Notes: generated by a model from the sequence alone, not told the origin. Shown: positions 53,880 to 63,843, counted from the stretch's first letter. The stretch: DNA of 64,000 nt from CAWGCE01 sp964480915 (GCA_964480915.1 CAYZRS010000021.1:13094-77093); one strand, 5' to 3'. Numbers and translations: made by a program.

Positions 53880-55925
53880 TCACGATTTTGGCTTCAAAGC
53901 CTGTTCGACCGATTCCACGATTTCGACGATGCGACCGATCGTTCGGCAGTGAATCGCAATAAAACGATCGAGCATGCCTTCTCCGATGCTATGGATGCCA
54001 CCGACATCTTGGGCGACGGTCATCGTCGGAAGTAGGTACGTGCTGAGCTTGATGTTCTCGTTCGCGTGGTCGAATGGATAGTCGACCATTTTTAGGGAGG
54101 TGCCGACCTGGTTCAGTAGCTTGTGTAGGTCGTCCGCTGCGCCGAGGATCATGTTTATCAGCGGTTCGTGCGAACTGTTGTTTGCGTATTGGCTCAAGCC
54201 GCTCGAAAGGAGCCCCAAGCGATCACGGATCTCGACGACGTTCTTTAATTGGCGTGATAAATGTGCGGCGACAGGAATGAGCTGTTGGGCTTCCGCGAGT
54301 TTTGCCGCGGCATCGTCGATTTTGCCGGCGACCTTGGGTACGAACAGCAACTGGAGTGCCGCGGTGAGTCGCTGTCCCACGACGCGTTCAAAATCTTCCA
54401 ATCGCGATTCCAATCGCGAACTATTTAGATTTGCCCGGTTCGCCGCTTTCTTGGCGGCGTCTTGGTTGGGGAACTTAAACATCGACGGTGGGATTTTGAT
54501 TTGCGTTTGGTACAGTTTGGTCGCTGCAAGGCCTTGGGCAGCGTCCATTTGGGCTTCGTTGTACTGCTTGACCGTCGCCTGGTACCCGGCGGCAAGTTTG
54601 GCCATTTCGGTGCGAGCAAGCTGCAGGGCTTGCAATCGTTCTTGGGGCGTTTCGGGTTGAGCGAGATAGGTTGTTGGCCAACGGACGGGGCGCAGCGACT
54701 GGAAAGTGCCTTGAAAAAAACGATCGAGCGCCGCGCGATGACGTTTCTGCTGATCTTGCTGAGCCAAGAGATCATCGATTGGTTTCAGATCATTCGGCTT
54801 CACGTTGGGGCCAAGGACGCTGCGATAGAAATCCCAGGTCGTGCCTTCGCAGAGTTTGTCATAGTGCTGGAATAGTTCGGTCGCTGGACGCTCGACCTGG
54901 AAGATACCGGTCGCCTTTTCACGTTTTGCGTTGGCGATGCGGTCCTTGTCGGCCGGGTGCGTCGCCAACCAAGAGGTCGTCGATTCTTGAATCGAAGTGG
55001 TGACCGCCTGTTTCAATTCAACAGGCAGTTCGCCCAGTTTGGATTGTACGAGTCGAGGCATGTTGTTGCCCAATTTGCCTTCCGCGAAATAGTCCTGGAG
55101 TGCGGACATCGAGGCGGAATGAGCCATCCCGATTTCGTGCAAGCGGTGGCAAGTCGCTTCGAATGTTTGACTGCCGGCCAGACGCGCCTCATACCGATCG
55201 GCGTCAAATTCCATCTGACGCAGCAAGAAACCGCTCACCAAGTGCCCCGCCATCATCAGGACCCAAAGGATCTTTCGCGTTAACCAAACGCAAAAGATCC
55301 CAAAAGCGATCACCAGTCCGAAGGCGTTGTCGCAACCATCGGCTGTTGCACGCAGCCAATCGTCCCATTCGTCCCGCTCGTAAACAACGCGCGTGAACCA
55401 GTGGCTGATGGTCCGCACAATATAGGTCAGGCGCATACCGGCTCCTTGGCTGAAATGGCCAAATTCGTGAGCCAGCACTCCAGCCAATTGTCGCATCGTA
55501 AATCCAGCGACGAGCGGCATGCCAATCGTCAGTACCAAATCGTTGCCGGTCAAGACGCTCCACCAACCGCGACGAAAACTGGCACTGGCATTCACCTGGC
55601 AGTCGACGTCGATCCGCTTGGGGACTGGCGCCCGGACGGCCGCACAGATGCGTTCGACGAAAGCGAAAACGAGCGGTTCTCCCTGGGGGGTAAGCGAACG
55701 GGTTCTGCCATCTTCGCTGGGGCGGGCAAAAAGTGGCTTAATCATAAAGAGGACCATGGTCAGTCCGCCGAACAGTGGCGCAATGTAAGCGAGCAGCACG
55801 AAGATTTTTCCTCGACCTCTGCCGAAGGCCAACATGCCGACATTGTTCGTCAGGTGCCAATAGACGATCCAGCCGGTGACCAGTATCAGTCCGATGTAAA
55901 TGATCGGTAGGATGACCATCACCAC
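53880..55925 (-). CDS. M48-family membrane metalloprotease (N-terminus interrupted)
   Basis: 681 residues from GTG 55925, but the frame is open to the stop of the upstream gene at 55986, reading ISPVRAPISYRLGILLAAV just before, which completes the first membrane segment. Membrane segments at about 1-20, 42-62 and 205-235. The zinc site is HEFGH (153-157) with the third ligand Glu in QMEFDADRYEA. The long C-terminal half is helical with coiled-coil character. M48 proteases of this layout degrade membrane proteins, like HtpX. The missing start codon and same-frame neighbour are discussed in the findings. Confidence 0.82.
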   Translation of the reverse strand: MVMVILPIIYIGLILVTGWIVYWHLTNNVGMLAFGRGRGKIFVLLAYIAPLFGGLTMVLFMIKPLFARPSEDGRTRSLTPQGEPLVFAFVERICAAVRAPVPKRIDVDCQVNASASFRRGWWSVLTGNDLVLTIGMPLVAGFTMRQLAGVLAHEFGHFSQGAGMRLTYIVRTISHWFTRVVYERDEWDDWLRATADGCDNAFGLVIAFGIFCVWLTRKILWVLMMAGHLVSGFLLRQMEFDADRYEARLAGSQTFEATCHRLHEIGMAHSASMSALQDYFAEGKLGNNMPRLVQSKLGELPVELKQAVTTSIQESTTSWLATHPADKDRIANAKREKATGIFQVERPATELFQHYDKLCEGTTWDFYRSVLGPNVKPNDLKPIDDLLAQQDQQKRHRAALDRFFQGTFQSLRPVRWPTTYLAQPETPQERLQALQLARTEMAKLAAGYQATVKQYNEAQMDAAQGLAATKLYQTQIKIPPSMFKFPNQDAAKKAANRANLNSSRLESRLEDFERVVGQRLTAALQLLFVPKVAGKIDDAAAKLAEAQQLIPVAAHLSRQLKNVVEIRDRLGLLSSGLSQYANNSSHEPLINMILGAADDLHKLLNQVGTSLKMVDYPFDHANENIKLSTYLLPTMTVAQDVGGIHSIGEGMLDRFIAIHCRTIGRIVEIVESVEQALKPKS

Positions 55926-55985
55926 GGCGGCAAGCAGGATTCCGAGCCGATAGGAAATTGGCGCTCGGACGGGCGAGATTTCTCC

Positions 55986-56294
55986 CTAAAACGCTTTGAG
56001 TACGGCTGCACGGCGTTGTTCCAAGGATGGCTGCCTTGCGCTGGCAGGCTTCAATCTTTTCGGTGGCGGTGCGCTCTTCGACGTTACCCTTCGTTTTGGT
56101 GGTGCCTTCTGTTGTTGCGGCGAGTTCGCTGGACTGGCGGAATGCTGAGTGGAACGGCCGGCAGTCGTTCCACCTGCAGTAGGTGGCACCTTAATGTGTG
56201 ACTTGCATTTCGAGCATTTGACCGTCTTTCCTGCCAGTGAGTCGTTGACTCGGAAAGTCGTCTTGCAAGCTTCACACTTGATTCCAATCGCCAT
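55986..56294 (-). CDS. Zinc-ribbon peptide, probable N-terminal part of the M48 protein
   Basis: 102 residues. An MJ0042-type zinc ribbon opens it (KCEACKTTFRV, KCSKCKSHIKV), then a basic Pro/Gln/Ser-rich linker, ending QRRAAVLKAF before a TAG. In other planctomycetes I recall the same ribbon fused directly to the M48 domain through a segment like LKAF-GEI-PVR. Here a single TAG separates the two, in one frame. Confidence 0.65.
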   Translation of the reverse strand: MAIGIKCEACKTTFRVNDSLAGKTVKCSKCKSHIKVPPTAGGTTAGRSTQHSASPANSPQQQKAPPKRRVTSKSAPPPKRLKPASARQPSLEQRRAAVLKAF

Positions 56295-56549
56295 GCCTTG
56301 CTCCCAACGAGAGAATGAAGTTGGCGCTTATTGTAATCAAAGTGGCATGTGTCTCATATTCTGCCAGGTTGCCAATTCTCCTGTTATTTTCAAGGATGAT
56401 CTATGTGCTCCGCGGACCCGGGCCTGTGCGAGATCGGCTATTTAGCGGCCGGATTCGCAGGCGTCCCGCTGACGTCTTCCCGCGTCGCAATTCGCTCATC
56501 GCCGAATCACCAATCCGCGGAGGAGGCCGCCAGGCAGGTCGAACGACGC

Positions 56550-57203
56550 CTAAGGCGGCGTGGTGGTCACGGTGCCGTTTTCGATTGTGATCACGGTCGG
56601 CGTCGTGGCTGCGAGCAGCGTCTGGTCGTGGGTCACAAGCAGCACAGGAATGCCGTATTCGTCGACGACTGACCGAATGAGTGTGCCGATCTGAGCACGC
56701 AAGTTTGGCTCAACCGATGTCGACGGTTCGTCCAACAACAAGAGCTCCGGAGCGCTAAGAATGGCTCTTGCGAGGGCGACCCGTTGTTGCTGGCCGCCGC
56801 TGAGCGTTTGCGGGAAACGCGTAAGAAGATCGGAAAGCTGAAGCGTCTCGACCACCTGGTCGAAGCTGGCCTTGCCGGACCCGCGGCGCTGTTGGCCGAA
56901 TTTTAGATTCGCGGCGACCCGCAAATGAGGAAACAGGCATTGGTCTTGGAATAGCAGGCCGACGTGGCGGCGTTCGGGCGGTAGGAAAAGACCGTCGGAA
57001 GTACTCGTCAGCACATCGTCTTGGATTTCGATTCGGCCGCGTTCCGGACGAAGTAAGCCGGCGATTAGCGCCAGGATTGTCGTCTTGCCGCTGCCGGACG
57101 GGCCGGTGATGGCGGTCAACGGTGCGTCCGAGTGGAACTTTAAATCGAGAACAAAACCGGACGAGTAACGATGGCGGCAATCGAATGTGATGAGGTGGCT
57201 CAT
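56550..57203 (-). CDS. modC: Molybdate ABC transporter ATP-binding protein without Mop domain
   Basis: 217 residues from ATG 57203; the open frame continues upstream but not with similarity. Walker A GPSGSGKTT, Q-loop FQDQCLFPH, signature LSGGQQQR, Walker B LLLLDEP, H-loop LLVTHD. The D-loop reads STSVEP where SALDP is usual, so the conserved Asp is Glu. It is only the ATPase domain; classical ModC has a further 130-residue C-terminal Mop region. A free-standing Mop protein is encoded at 7478. It energises uptake of molybdate through ModB. Confidence 0.85.
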   Translation of the reverse strand: MSHLITFDCRHRYSSGFVLDLKFHSDAPLTAITGPSGSGKTTILALIAGLLRPERGRIEIQDDVLTSTSDGLFLPPERRHVGLLFQDQCLFPHLRVAANLKFGQQRRGSGKASFDQVVETLQLSDLLTRFPQTLSGGQQQRVALARAILSAPELLLLDEPSTSVEPNLRAQIGTLIRSVVDEYGIPVLLVTHDQTLLAATTPTVITIENGTVTTTPP

Positions 57204-57217
57204 GGGACGATGGAAAC

Positions 57218-57925
57218 CTAAAGGAGATGCTGTCCCGAGCGGCGTTCGAGCCACTCGCCAATGACCAGCGCCGCAACGGCGACCAAGATGGAGACCCCCA
57301 TGATCCCATACGAGTGCGGCAGCCCGCCGGGCGATTCGAGTTGCTCGTAAATGTAAAGCGGGATCGTTTGCGTCTCGCCCATGATGTTACCGGCGATCAT
57401 GATCGTCGCGCCGAATTCGCCCAAGCTGCGAGCGAAGGCCAGCAAGCAGCCGGCGATGATGCCATGGCGGGCGAGTGGCAACGAGACGGAAAGAAAACTG
57501 TCGATCGGACCGGCTCCCAAAGTGCGGGCCGCTTGCTCAAGACGGCGATCGATCGATTGGAACGCGAGGCGAATGGTGCGGACCATAAGCGGAAACGAAA
57601 CGATCGCGGCCGCAAGGGCGGCTCCCTTCCAATCGAAGACGAACCGCACGCCCAACCATTCTTCGCAAAGTCGTCCGACGGCACCCTGACGTCCAAACGT
57701 GATCAGTAAGAGGTAGCCGGTGACGACCGGCGGCAGCACGAGCGGCAGATTGACCAGAGTTTCGACGAGCATCTTTCCCGCGAACCGTTTCCGTGCGAGT
57801 AACCAACCGACGCCAATTCCAAACGGCAAGCTGATCAGCACACCGACGATGGCGACTTGCAGGCTGAGTTGAATTGCGCTGACTTCGCCGGGTGACACGA
57901 GTGGTGATGCTTTCGTCGCTTCCAT
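57218..57925 (-). CDS. modB: Molybdate ABC transporter permease
   Basis: 235 residues, five to six membrane segments. ModB features: LLARKRFAGKMLVETLVNLP, LPPVVTGYLLLITFG, DRRLEQAARTLGAGP and the EAA-type loop, and FARSLGEFGATIMIAGNI. ModA ends 24 bases upstream and modC starts 14 bases downstream, so the three form one operon. Confidence 0.92.
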   Translation of the reverse strand: MEATKASPLVSPGEVSAIQLSLQVAIVGVLISLPFGIGVGWLLARKRFAGKMLVETLVNLPLVLPPVVTGYLLLITFGRQGAVGRLCEEWLGVRFVFDWKGAALAAAIVSFPLMVRTIRLAFQSIDRRLEQAARTLGAGPIDSFLSVSLPLARHGIIAGCLLAFARSLGEFGATIMIAGNIMGETQTIPLYIYEQLESPGGLPHSYGIMGVSILVAVAALVIGEWLERRSGQHLL

Positions 57926-57949
57926 GCATCCGTGTGGCCCGTCGAAGGC

Positions 57950-58735
57950 TCAACGTTCAAGCGGCAGGAAGCCATGACTTTGGAAGATCGCCAGCGCTTG
58001 GTCTGACTGAAGGAACTGGAAGAACTCTTGGGCCGCCTCGGGACTGGCACTCGCTTTTAACAACAGCACCGGATACCTGATCTGATCATAATCGTTGGCG
58101 TTCAGTTCTGCGACTACTTCGACGTTCGTTGCTTTGTGGGCGTCACTTGCGTAGACAATGCCGGCTTCCGCTTCTCCCCTTTCCACAAAGGCCAAAGCGG
58201 CCTGTACGTTGCTGGCGCGAGCGAGTCGGGTGCCGGCTTGGAGTGAATTCAGTAAACCGGCGGACGCCAAGGCTTGATCGGCGTAGATCCCAGCAGGGAC
58301 CTTCTTGCCGGCGATGGCGATGCGCCGGACCGAATCCGACGACAGGTCTTGCAGCGTGTTGACCGTTGCCGGATTTCCGCGAGGCACGATCAGCACTAGT
58401 CGATTCGAGAAGACCTCCTTCCACGTGTCGACAAGTTGTTTGTCGGCAATCGCGTTGGCCCATTTCACGTTGGCAGATAGAAAAAGATCGATCGGGTTGC
58501 CAGCCAGGATTTGTTGGGCAAGTCCGTTCGAACCGCCTGTTATGAGTCGACATTCGATCGCCGGATAAAGCAGTTCGAATTCTTGCTTTATCTCCTGCAT
58601 CGCCTCCGCCGTACTTGCAGCAACGGCAATGGTGACGGTCGGGGATTGGATCTGGTCAGAATCTTTACCGCAGCCGGTTAACGAAACGAGCGTGAAAATC
58701 ACAGTCCATAACATGCCGGATCGAAGGGAACGCAT
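57950..58735 (-). CDS. modA: Molybdate-binding lipoprotein
   Basis: 261 residues. Lipoprotein signal ending in LVSLTGC. ModA-type ligand-binding protein: TVTIAVAASTAEAMQEIKQE, GGSNGLAQQILAGNPIDLFL and GIVYASDAH. It captures molybdate or tungstate outside the membrane and hands it to ModB. First gene of the modABC operon. The ligand assignment rests on family and operon context. Confidence 0.9.
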   Translation of the reverse strand: MRSLRSGMLWTVIFTLVSLTGCGKDSDQIQSPTVTIAVAASTAEAMQEIKQEFELLYPAIECRLITGGSNGLAQQILAGNPIDLFLSANVKWANAIADKQLVDTWKEVFSNRLVLIVPRGNPATVNTLQDLSSDSVRRIAIAGKKVPAGIYADQALASAGLLNSLQAGTRLARASNVQAALAFVERGEAEAGIVYASDAHKATNVEVVAELNANDYDQIRYPVLLLKASASPEAAQEFFQFLQSDQALAIFQSHGFLPLER

Positions 58736-58816
58736 GAGTGGGGCCTGGTCGGTTTAAGGTTTCCTTACCTCGACTCTGCGAGTCGTGGCCTTGCTGAGGT
58801 CGAATCGCCGTTTCGG

Positions 58817-60253
58817 CTATCCGTTAAGTTTGCCACGCCGCTGTTCTAGCTCCGCGCGGATTTCGTTGGCTCGCGTTTCCGTGATGTCGTATTGATAAAT
58901 GATAGCCAATGCGATGAGTGATGATACGACCGGAATAAAAACGTCAAAAATCCGTAGCAGCAGTAGCGTCTGGTCAGATTGGCCCTCGGTCAAGGCGACA
59001 TCGAATCCGGATACGTTTAGCAAGATGCCGGTCAGCAGTCCTGCCAACGCCATGCCCACCTTGACCATCCACCAGTAGATGGCTCCGAATATTCCCTCGC
59101 GCCGTTCGTGGCTGACGAGTTCGTCGTAGTCACAAACATCGGACACCATCGAGCCCATCAGCGTAAATAGGGAGCCGGTTCCGAAGGCGACCAATGGCGC
59201 CGAAGCCAGCAGCCAATTGGGGTGATCGGGGTTGTAACCAACCCATTTTAGGAGATAGCCGACGATCGAAAGCGATATGGTGATTAAAAAGGTGTTCCGC
59301 TTGCCCACTTTCGTCGAAATCCACGCGGTCAACGGAATCACGGCGATTGTGCAGAAGGCGACACTTGATCCAAACCGACCGTTGAGAGCTCCGGCCGGCG
59401 AATTCTCGCCGCCGAAGACGTAGTAGATCATGACGTAAAGCGCGAACGACATGCCCAGTTGAAAGCCGTTGAAGACGAGAAAGGTGGCGGCACATAACTG
59501 TACGAACGGGCGGCATTGTAATGTGGTTTTGATACCGGCGAAGAATTCGAATGTCTGTCCCATGACCGTCGATTGGTCGTCGGAAGCGGTGGCCAGATCG
59601 TCCATTTTCTCACGACAGAATATGGCGGGCACGATGCCCACCATGATTAACGCGCCAACCCACATACCGATGACTTGCGATCCCTCGACGGTATCTTCAA
59701 AGTAGTCACTCGACATCAGCCACCAAAACCAAGGCGCGATAATCCATGCCAGCTGTCCCGCCGTGTTCGCAAACGCGTGTAGTCGGGTGCGCTCGTGGTA
59801 GTCCGCCGTCATTTCGTAGCCGAATGCTACGAATGGAGTCGCGTACATGGTGTAGGTGAGGAAGTACAGGATGGAGAAGGCAAGAAATGAGTAGAAGTAG
59901 AAGTTCTGAGAACGCCCTTCCGGCAATTGCCACATCATTGCGAACACGATGCCCGAAATCAGAGCGCCAATAAAGATGTAGGGCCGGCGGCGGCCCCAAC
60001 GGGAACGCGTCTTGTCCGAAATGAATCCCATCAGCGGGTCTGAGATCGCATCGACAATGCGTGGCGCAAAGCCAATGATGCCGACCCAAACCGGGTCCAT
60101 GCCGAGCCCCAGGTTTAAAACAATCATGAGCGCCGGTAGAGCGGCCGCTTGCAGGTTGTTCACCAGCATGCCGATTGCATAGGCCAACTTCTGCATTAAT
60201 AAAATGCGATCGGCATCTGAAGTGACCGAATGCGTTAAATCGGGTTGCGACAT
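58817..60253 (-). CDS. GPH-family sugar:cation symporter (MFS)
   Basis: 478 residues with about twelve membrane segments. GPH/MelB features: YAIGMLVNNLQAAALPALMI, PRIVDAISDPLMGFISDKTR, RSRWGRRRPYIFIGALISG and ADYHERTRLHAFANTAGQL. Members move glycosides, pentoses or hexuronates with sodium or protons. The substrate is not readable. Stands alone between modA and the RbgA gene. Confidence 0.9.
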   Translation of the reverse strand: MSQPDLTHSVTSDADRILLMQKLAYAIGMLVNNLQAAALPALMIVLNLGLGMDPVWVGIIGFAPRIVDAISDPLMGFISDKTRSRWGRRRPYIFIGALISGIVFAMMWQLPEGRSQNFYFYSFLAFSILYFLTYTMYATPFVAFGYEMTADYHERTRLHAFANTAGQLAWIIAPWFWWLMSSDYFEDTVEGSQVIGMWVGALIMVGIVPAIFCREKMDDLATASDDQSTVMGQTFEFFAGIKTTLQCRPFVQLCAATFLVFNGFQLGMSFALYVMIYYVFGGENSPAGALNGRFGSSVAFCTIAVIPLTAWISTKVGKRNTFLITISLSIVGYLLKWVGYNPDHPNWLLASAPLVAFGTGSLFTLMGSMVSDVCDYDELVSHERREGIFGAIYWWMVKVGMALAGLLTGILLNVSGFDVALTEGQSDQTLLLLRIFDVFIPVVSSLIALAIIYQYDITETRANEIRAELEQRRGKLNG

Positions 60254-60665
60254 AGTGGCCTGCAGCTGAAAGGACTTATGAGTTCGGAACAGTTACCGGT
60301 CTTGTTACGTCGATCGTATCAGCGGAATGCGACGGCAACAAGCGCGGGCGCGCGCTGGCGCAGCCGCGCAAGGAGCGCCTGGGAGTGAGTCGCTTGGGGA
60401 TCCGATTCTCGTTTCGCCGATCGTTGCTGAATGCGGTTATGGGTGGGAAGGCAAAATGGTGCGAGCGTGATCGTGAGGTCGGACCAAGGGGAACGGTCTC
60501 GAATCAGACGACTGACCGCCGTTGTGCAGGCGGAGGGTGAGGCGATAGGGCTTGTATGCGTGCACCAGCGTGTCCGGTTTGAATTCGGCTCATGCGGGGC
60601 CGATTCTCGCTACAATGGTGGTCGGCAGCGACTCCGTGCTATTCGATCAATTCAGGCGGCTCACA
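60254..60665. other. Divergent promoter region, no gene
   Basis: 412 bases between the start of the symporter gene and the start of rbgA, which are head to head. Frames here (for example the upstream extension of rbgA from 60552) have no similarity. Promoters of both genes must lie here. Confidence 0.4.
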
Positions 60666-61613
60666 ATGACCCACATTCAATGGTTCCCCGGCCACATGCA
60701 TAAGGCGCGGGTGCAGATCAAAGAGACGCTGCCGAAGGTGCAGTTGGTGATCGAGATTCTCGACGCACGGATCCCCTACAGTAGTGAGAATCCGATGCTG
60801 GCCGAGCTGCGAGGCAACAAGCCCTGCCTCAAGTTACTCAATAAGAGTGACCTGGCCGATCCGGATCGAACGGCCGCGTGGCAAGCCTATCTGGAACAAC
60901 AGCACGGGGTTAGTGCCCGCGCCGTCACCTCCAGTCAGCCGGCACAGATTCGTCGACTGGCCGATGTCTGTCGGCAAATGCTTCCCGAGCGCGTCGAAGC
61001 GGGGAAAGCGATCACGGCCATGATCGTTGGCATCCCCAATGTCGGCAAGTCGACGTTGATCAACAAACTGGCAGGTAAGTCGGTTGCCAAAACGGGGAAT
61101 GAGCCGGCGATCACGCGGCAGCAACAGACGGTACGGATTGGCGATTCGCTTTTCTTGTTGGACACGCCGGGTGTGCTGTGGCCCAACGTGACCAATCCGC
61201 AAAGCGGCTACCGCCTAGCAGCGACCGGTGCAGTGCGTGACACGGCGATGGATTACGCCGACGTCGGTTACTTTGCTGCCGAATACATGCTCGAACACTA
61301 CCCTGCTCCGCTGGTCGATCGGTACTCTCTCGAAGAAATGCCGACGAACAACGCCGAGTTGATCGAAGCGATCGGCCGCAAGCGAGGCTGCCTGAACAAG
61401 CGCAATATCGTCGACATCGACCGCGCTTCACGGATCTTCTTGAATGAGTTGCGGACTGGTATGCTCGGGCCCGTTACGTTTGAAACGCCGGAAGTCATGG
61501 AGCGAGAGCGAATCGAAGTGGCGGCGGCGATCGCCGAAAAGGAATCCAAGAAGAAAACGAAGAAAGCCGATCGCAAAGCGCGCTTTCGACAGCGCCAGAA
61601 ATCAAATCGCTGA
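60666..61613 (+). CDS. rbgA: Ribosome biogenesis GTPase YlqF/RbgA
   Basis: 315 residues from ATG 60666, where the conserved MTHIQWFPGHM start of the family lies. It is a circularly permuted GTPase: NKSD (G4, 59-62) comes before GIPNVGKST (G1, 122-130) and DTPG (G3, 166-169). It helps late assembly of the 50S subunit. A basic tail (KKTKKADRKARFRQRQ) ends the protein and probably binds rRNA. Monocistronic by spacing. Confidence 0.95.
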   Translation: MTHIQWFPGHMHKARVQIKETLPKVQLVIEILDARIPYSSENPMLAELRGNKPCLKLLNKSDLADPDRTAAWQAYLEQQHGVSARAVTSSQPAQIRRLADVCRQMLPERVEAGKAITAMIVGIPNVGKSTLINKLAGKSVAKTGNEPAITRQQQTVRIGDSLFLLDTPGVLWPNVTNPQSGYRLAATGAVRDTAMDYADVGYFAAEYMLEHYPAPLVDRYSLEEMPTNNAELIEAIGRKRGCLNKRNIVDIDRASRIFLNELRTGMLGPVTFETPEVMERERIEVAAAIAEKESKKKTKKADRKARFRQRQKSNR

Positions 61614-61864
61614 CTCTGGAAATCGACCTTCGACAGCGATATCTCAAAGCGGCACGAGGTCGTCCGTGGTTGACGCACGTCGGTGATTGGGGTCGTGCCG
61701 AGTTGGATCACGCCCAGCCGGCTTGCCCCGTCTTGTTAAAGGAATAACGATGGCAATGTATCCGGAACGAGTTTCCGTTCCGGAAATGACTCGCCTTGTT
61801 TGCCAACGGTCAAGCTGCATTCGAAGCGCAGGGTGACCGAGACCAACTTGTTTCCATCGAACGC

Positions 61865-63508
61865 ATGAACATTGAGAACCCTCAAACGATGATCCGTCCA
61901 TCCAAGTTAATTCGAGTCACGCTTTTCGCTCTGATGACGTTCCCCCTGTTTGTCTCTGCCGGCTGCCAGCCGGCCGTCAAAGAGGAAGTGGTCAGTTCCG
62001 GCAGCTCTGCTGACGTGGCCTCAGTGCCAAAAAACGATCGAGTCGATTCTGTCATAAGCAGCGACACTGCCAAGGTGCGTAGCGAAGCGGTCAACATCGG
62101 TGGCGATCTGGATTCGGTCGATTGGAACTCCCTCGTCGGCCAAGAGATCACGGTCACGGGAGACTTGGTGGTGGTTGATACTTACGATCTGGTGCGGCGT
62201 GGTCAGGTCAAAGTGGCTCGAAAGCGACTCTATGTCCCGACCAGCCACATCGATCCCAACGATGCCGATCCGAACGCGACGTCGTTTGAGGGGGGAAGCA
62301 ACGTGGCGAAGGTGACCTCCGCGCGAAAGTTCAACGATCAAGCCACGATCACGATTGATGATGGATCGGCCGACCAAAATGTTTTTCCCCTCACGTTGTT
62401 TCCCGATCTTGGCAAAACGCATGCCACGGTCCGCGTTGGATCGGTAATCCACGGAGTGACTGGCCAATTGGTGAAGGCAGGCAGCCGTCTCTTGCTCGTA
62501 CCGAACGAACCGCTCCGATGGACTGCCGCCGAACGGCCGCAGCGACCGAGCGTCGGTGATGCCGACGTTACCGTGTGTAGCTTCAATGTGTTGAACTATT
62601 TCACGACGATCGACGACGGACGTAACAACGCTCGGGGAGCTGATTCCGAGTCGGAGTTGAAGCGACAAGAAGAAAAACTCGTTTCAGCCATCATTGCGTT
62701 GCAGGCTGACGTGATGGGGCTGATGGAGTTGGAAAACAACCTGGAGGCCGAGGACCGATTGGTCGCTGCGCTGAATCGAAAACTCGGCAAAGAGGTTTTC
62801 AAAGGATGTGGCCTTCCCGATCAGTTTGGCTCGACTCCCGGTGGCCAAAATCCAATTCGCTGCGGCATCATTTACCGATCCGATCGTGTCGAGTCGGTCG
62901 GAAGCGTGTCGACGATTCGCGACGATGTGTTCGATCTGGCGCGTGCGCCGATTGTTCAGCAGTTGAAGTCAGCGGAAGGCAGGCCATTCACGGTGATCGT
63001 CAATCACTTTAAGTCGAAAGGTGGCGGAGACAACGCCGATGAAGCAAACAAGAACAAAGGCGACGGTCAAGCTGCCTACAATGCGGCCCGGCGTGCTCAA
63101 TCTTTGGCGATTTGCGATTATGTCGAAACGTTAAAGCAGGTCGACGAGAAGCCCCGCGTCCTGATTCTTGGCGATCTGAATGCCTACGCGCAAGAAGACC
63201 CAATCGATGCGATGCGAGCGAAGGGGCTGGTAGATCTTCGAGAACACGTAGAAGCGGCAGGGCCAGCGGGTAATAAGACGGGGCGTCACTATTCGTTCAT
63301 CTATCGCGGTCAAAGCGGATGTCTCGATCACGCGATGGCGACGGAGTGGTTGGCAGCCGATGTCACCGGGATCGCGACTTGGCATATCAATGCCGACGAA
63401 CCGCGTTTTCTGGACTACAACAAGGAGCATAACCCCCAGCCGCTTTTCGAAGTCAATCCTTTTCGCAGTTCCGATCACGATCCTGTTCTGATTGGGCTTC
63501 GAAATTGA
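61865..63508 (+). CDS. ExeM/NucH-type extracellular endonuclease-phosphatase lipoprotein
   Basis: 547 residues from ATG 61865 (ATG 61889 is another option; the frame begins at 61796). Lipobox near residue 40 (FVSAGC). Residues about 70-220 are an OB-fold-like domain (GQEITVTGDLVVVDTYDLVR). The endonuclease/exonuclease/phosphatase domain follows with VCSFNVLNYF, LMELENN, VNHFKSKGGGDN, LGDLNAYAQEDP, and the catalytic SSDHDPVLIGL near the end. It is predicted to degrade extracellular DNA, which would supply phosphate and nucleosides (inference). Confidence 0.9.
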   Translation: MNIENPQTMIRPSKLIRVTLFALMTFPLFVSAGCQPAVKEEVVSSGSSADVASVPKNDRVDSVISSDTAKVRSEAVNIGGDLDSVDWNSLVGQEITVTGDLVVVDTYDLVRRGQVKVARKRLYVPTSHIDPNDADPNATSFEGGSNVAKVTSARKFNDQATITIDDGSADQNVFPLTLFPDLGKTHATVRVGSVIHGVTGQLVKAGSRLLLVPNEPLRWTAAERPQRPSVGDADVTVCSFNVLNYFTTIDDGRNNARGADSESELKRQEEKLVSAIIALQADVMGLMELENNLEAEDRLVAALNRKLGKEVFKGCGLPDQFGSTPGGQNPIRCGIIYRSDRVESVGSVSTIRDDVFDLARAPIVQQLKSAEGRPFTVIVNHFKSKGGGDNADEANKNKGDGQAAYNAARRAQSLAICDYVETLKQVDEKPRVLILGDLNAYAQEDPIDAMRAKGLVDLREHVEAAGPAGNKTGRHYSFIYRGQSGCLDHAMATEWLAADVTGIATWHINADEPRFLDYNKEHNPQPLFEVNPFRSSDHDPVLIGLRN

Positions 63509-63605
63509 AGAGGGGTGAGAGCTGCAAAAGCAACGAAAGCGACGAAAAGGGAGCTGCTGGCGACGGGGCCAAGACGAAAGTTTCGGATTGGATTAGACTG
63601 CCGAT

Positions 63606-63842
63606 ATGAACAGACGTCTCACCAAAGTCAGCAAGTATTTAAGTTTCATATTGCGGCACCACCCCGAATCGATCGGACTGCAGCTCGATCCCGATCGTTG
63701 GGCGAGCATTGATGAACTCGTCAAGAATGCCAATGCGAACGGGAAGTCGATAACGTTGGCACAAGTCCGGGAAGTTGTGGCATTGAATGAATTGAAGATC
63801 TTCGCACTTAGCGATGATGGACTGAGCATTCGGGCTGTCTAG
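63606..63842 (+). CDS. KptA N-terminal domain only (truncated RNA 2'-phosphotransferase)
   Basis: 78 residues matching the first domain of Tpt1/KptA (VSKYLSFILRHHPESIGLQL, ALNELKIFALSDDGLSIRA). Full-length enzymes (about 180 residues) continue with QGHS and the ADP-ribosyltransferase-like half. Here a TAG follows IRAV, and no continuation in any frame is seen downstream; a terminator follows at once. Without the second half it cannot carry out the NAD-dependent removal of 2'-phosphate. Confidence 0.7.
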   Translation: MNRRLTKVSKYLSFILRHHPESIGLQLDPDRWASIDELVKNANANGKSITLAQVREVVALNELKIFALSDDGLSIRAV

Positions 63843-63843
63843 A

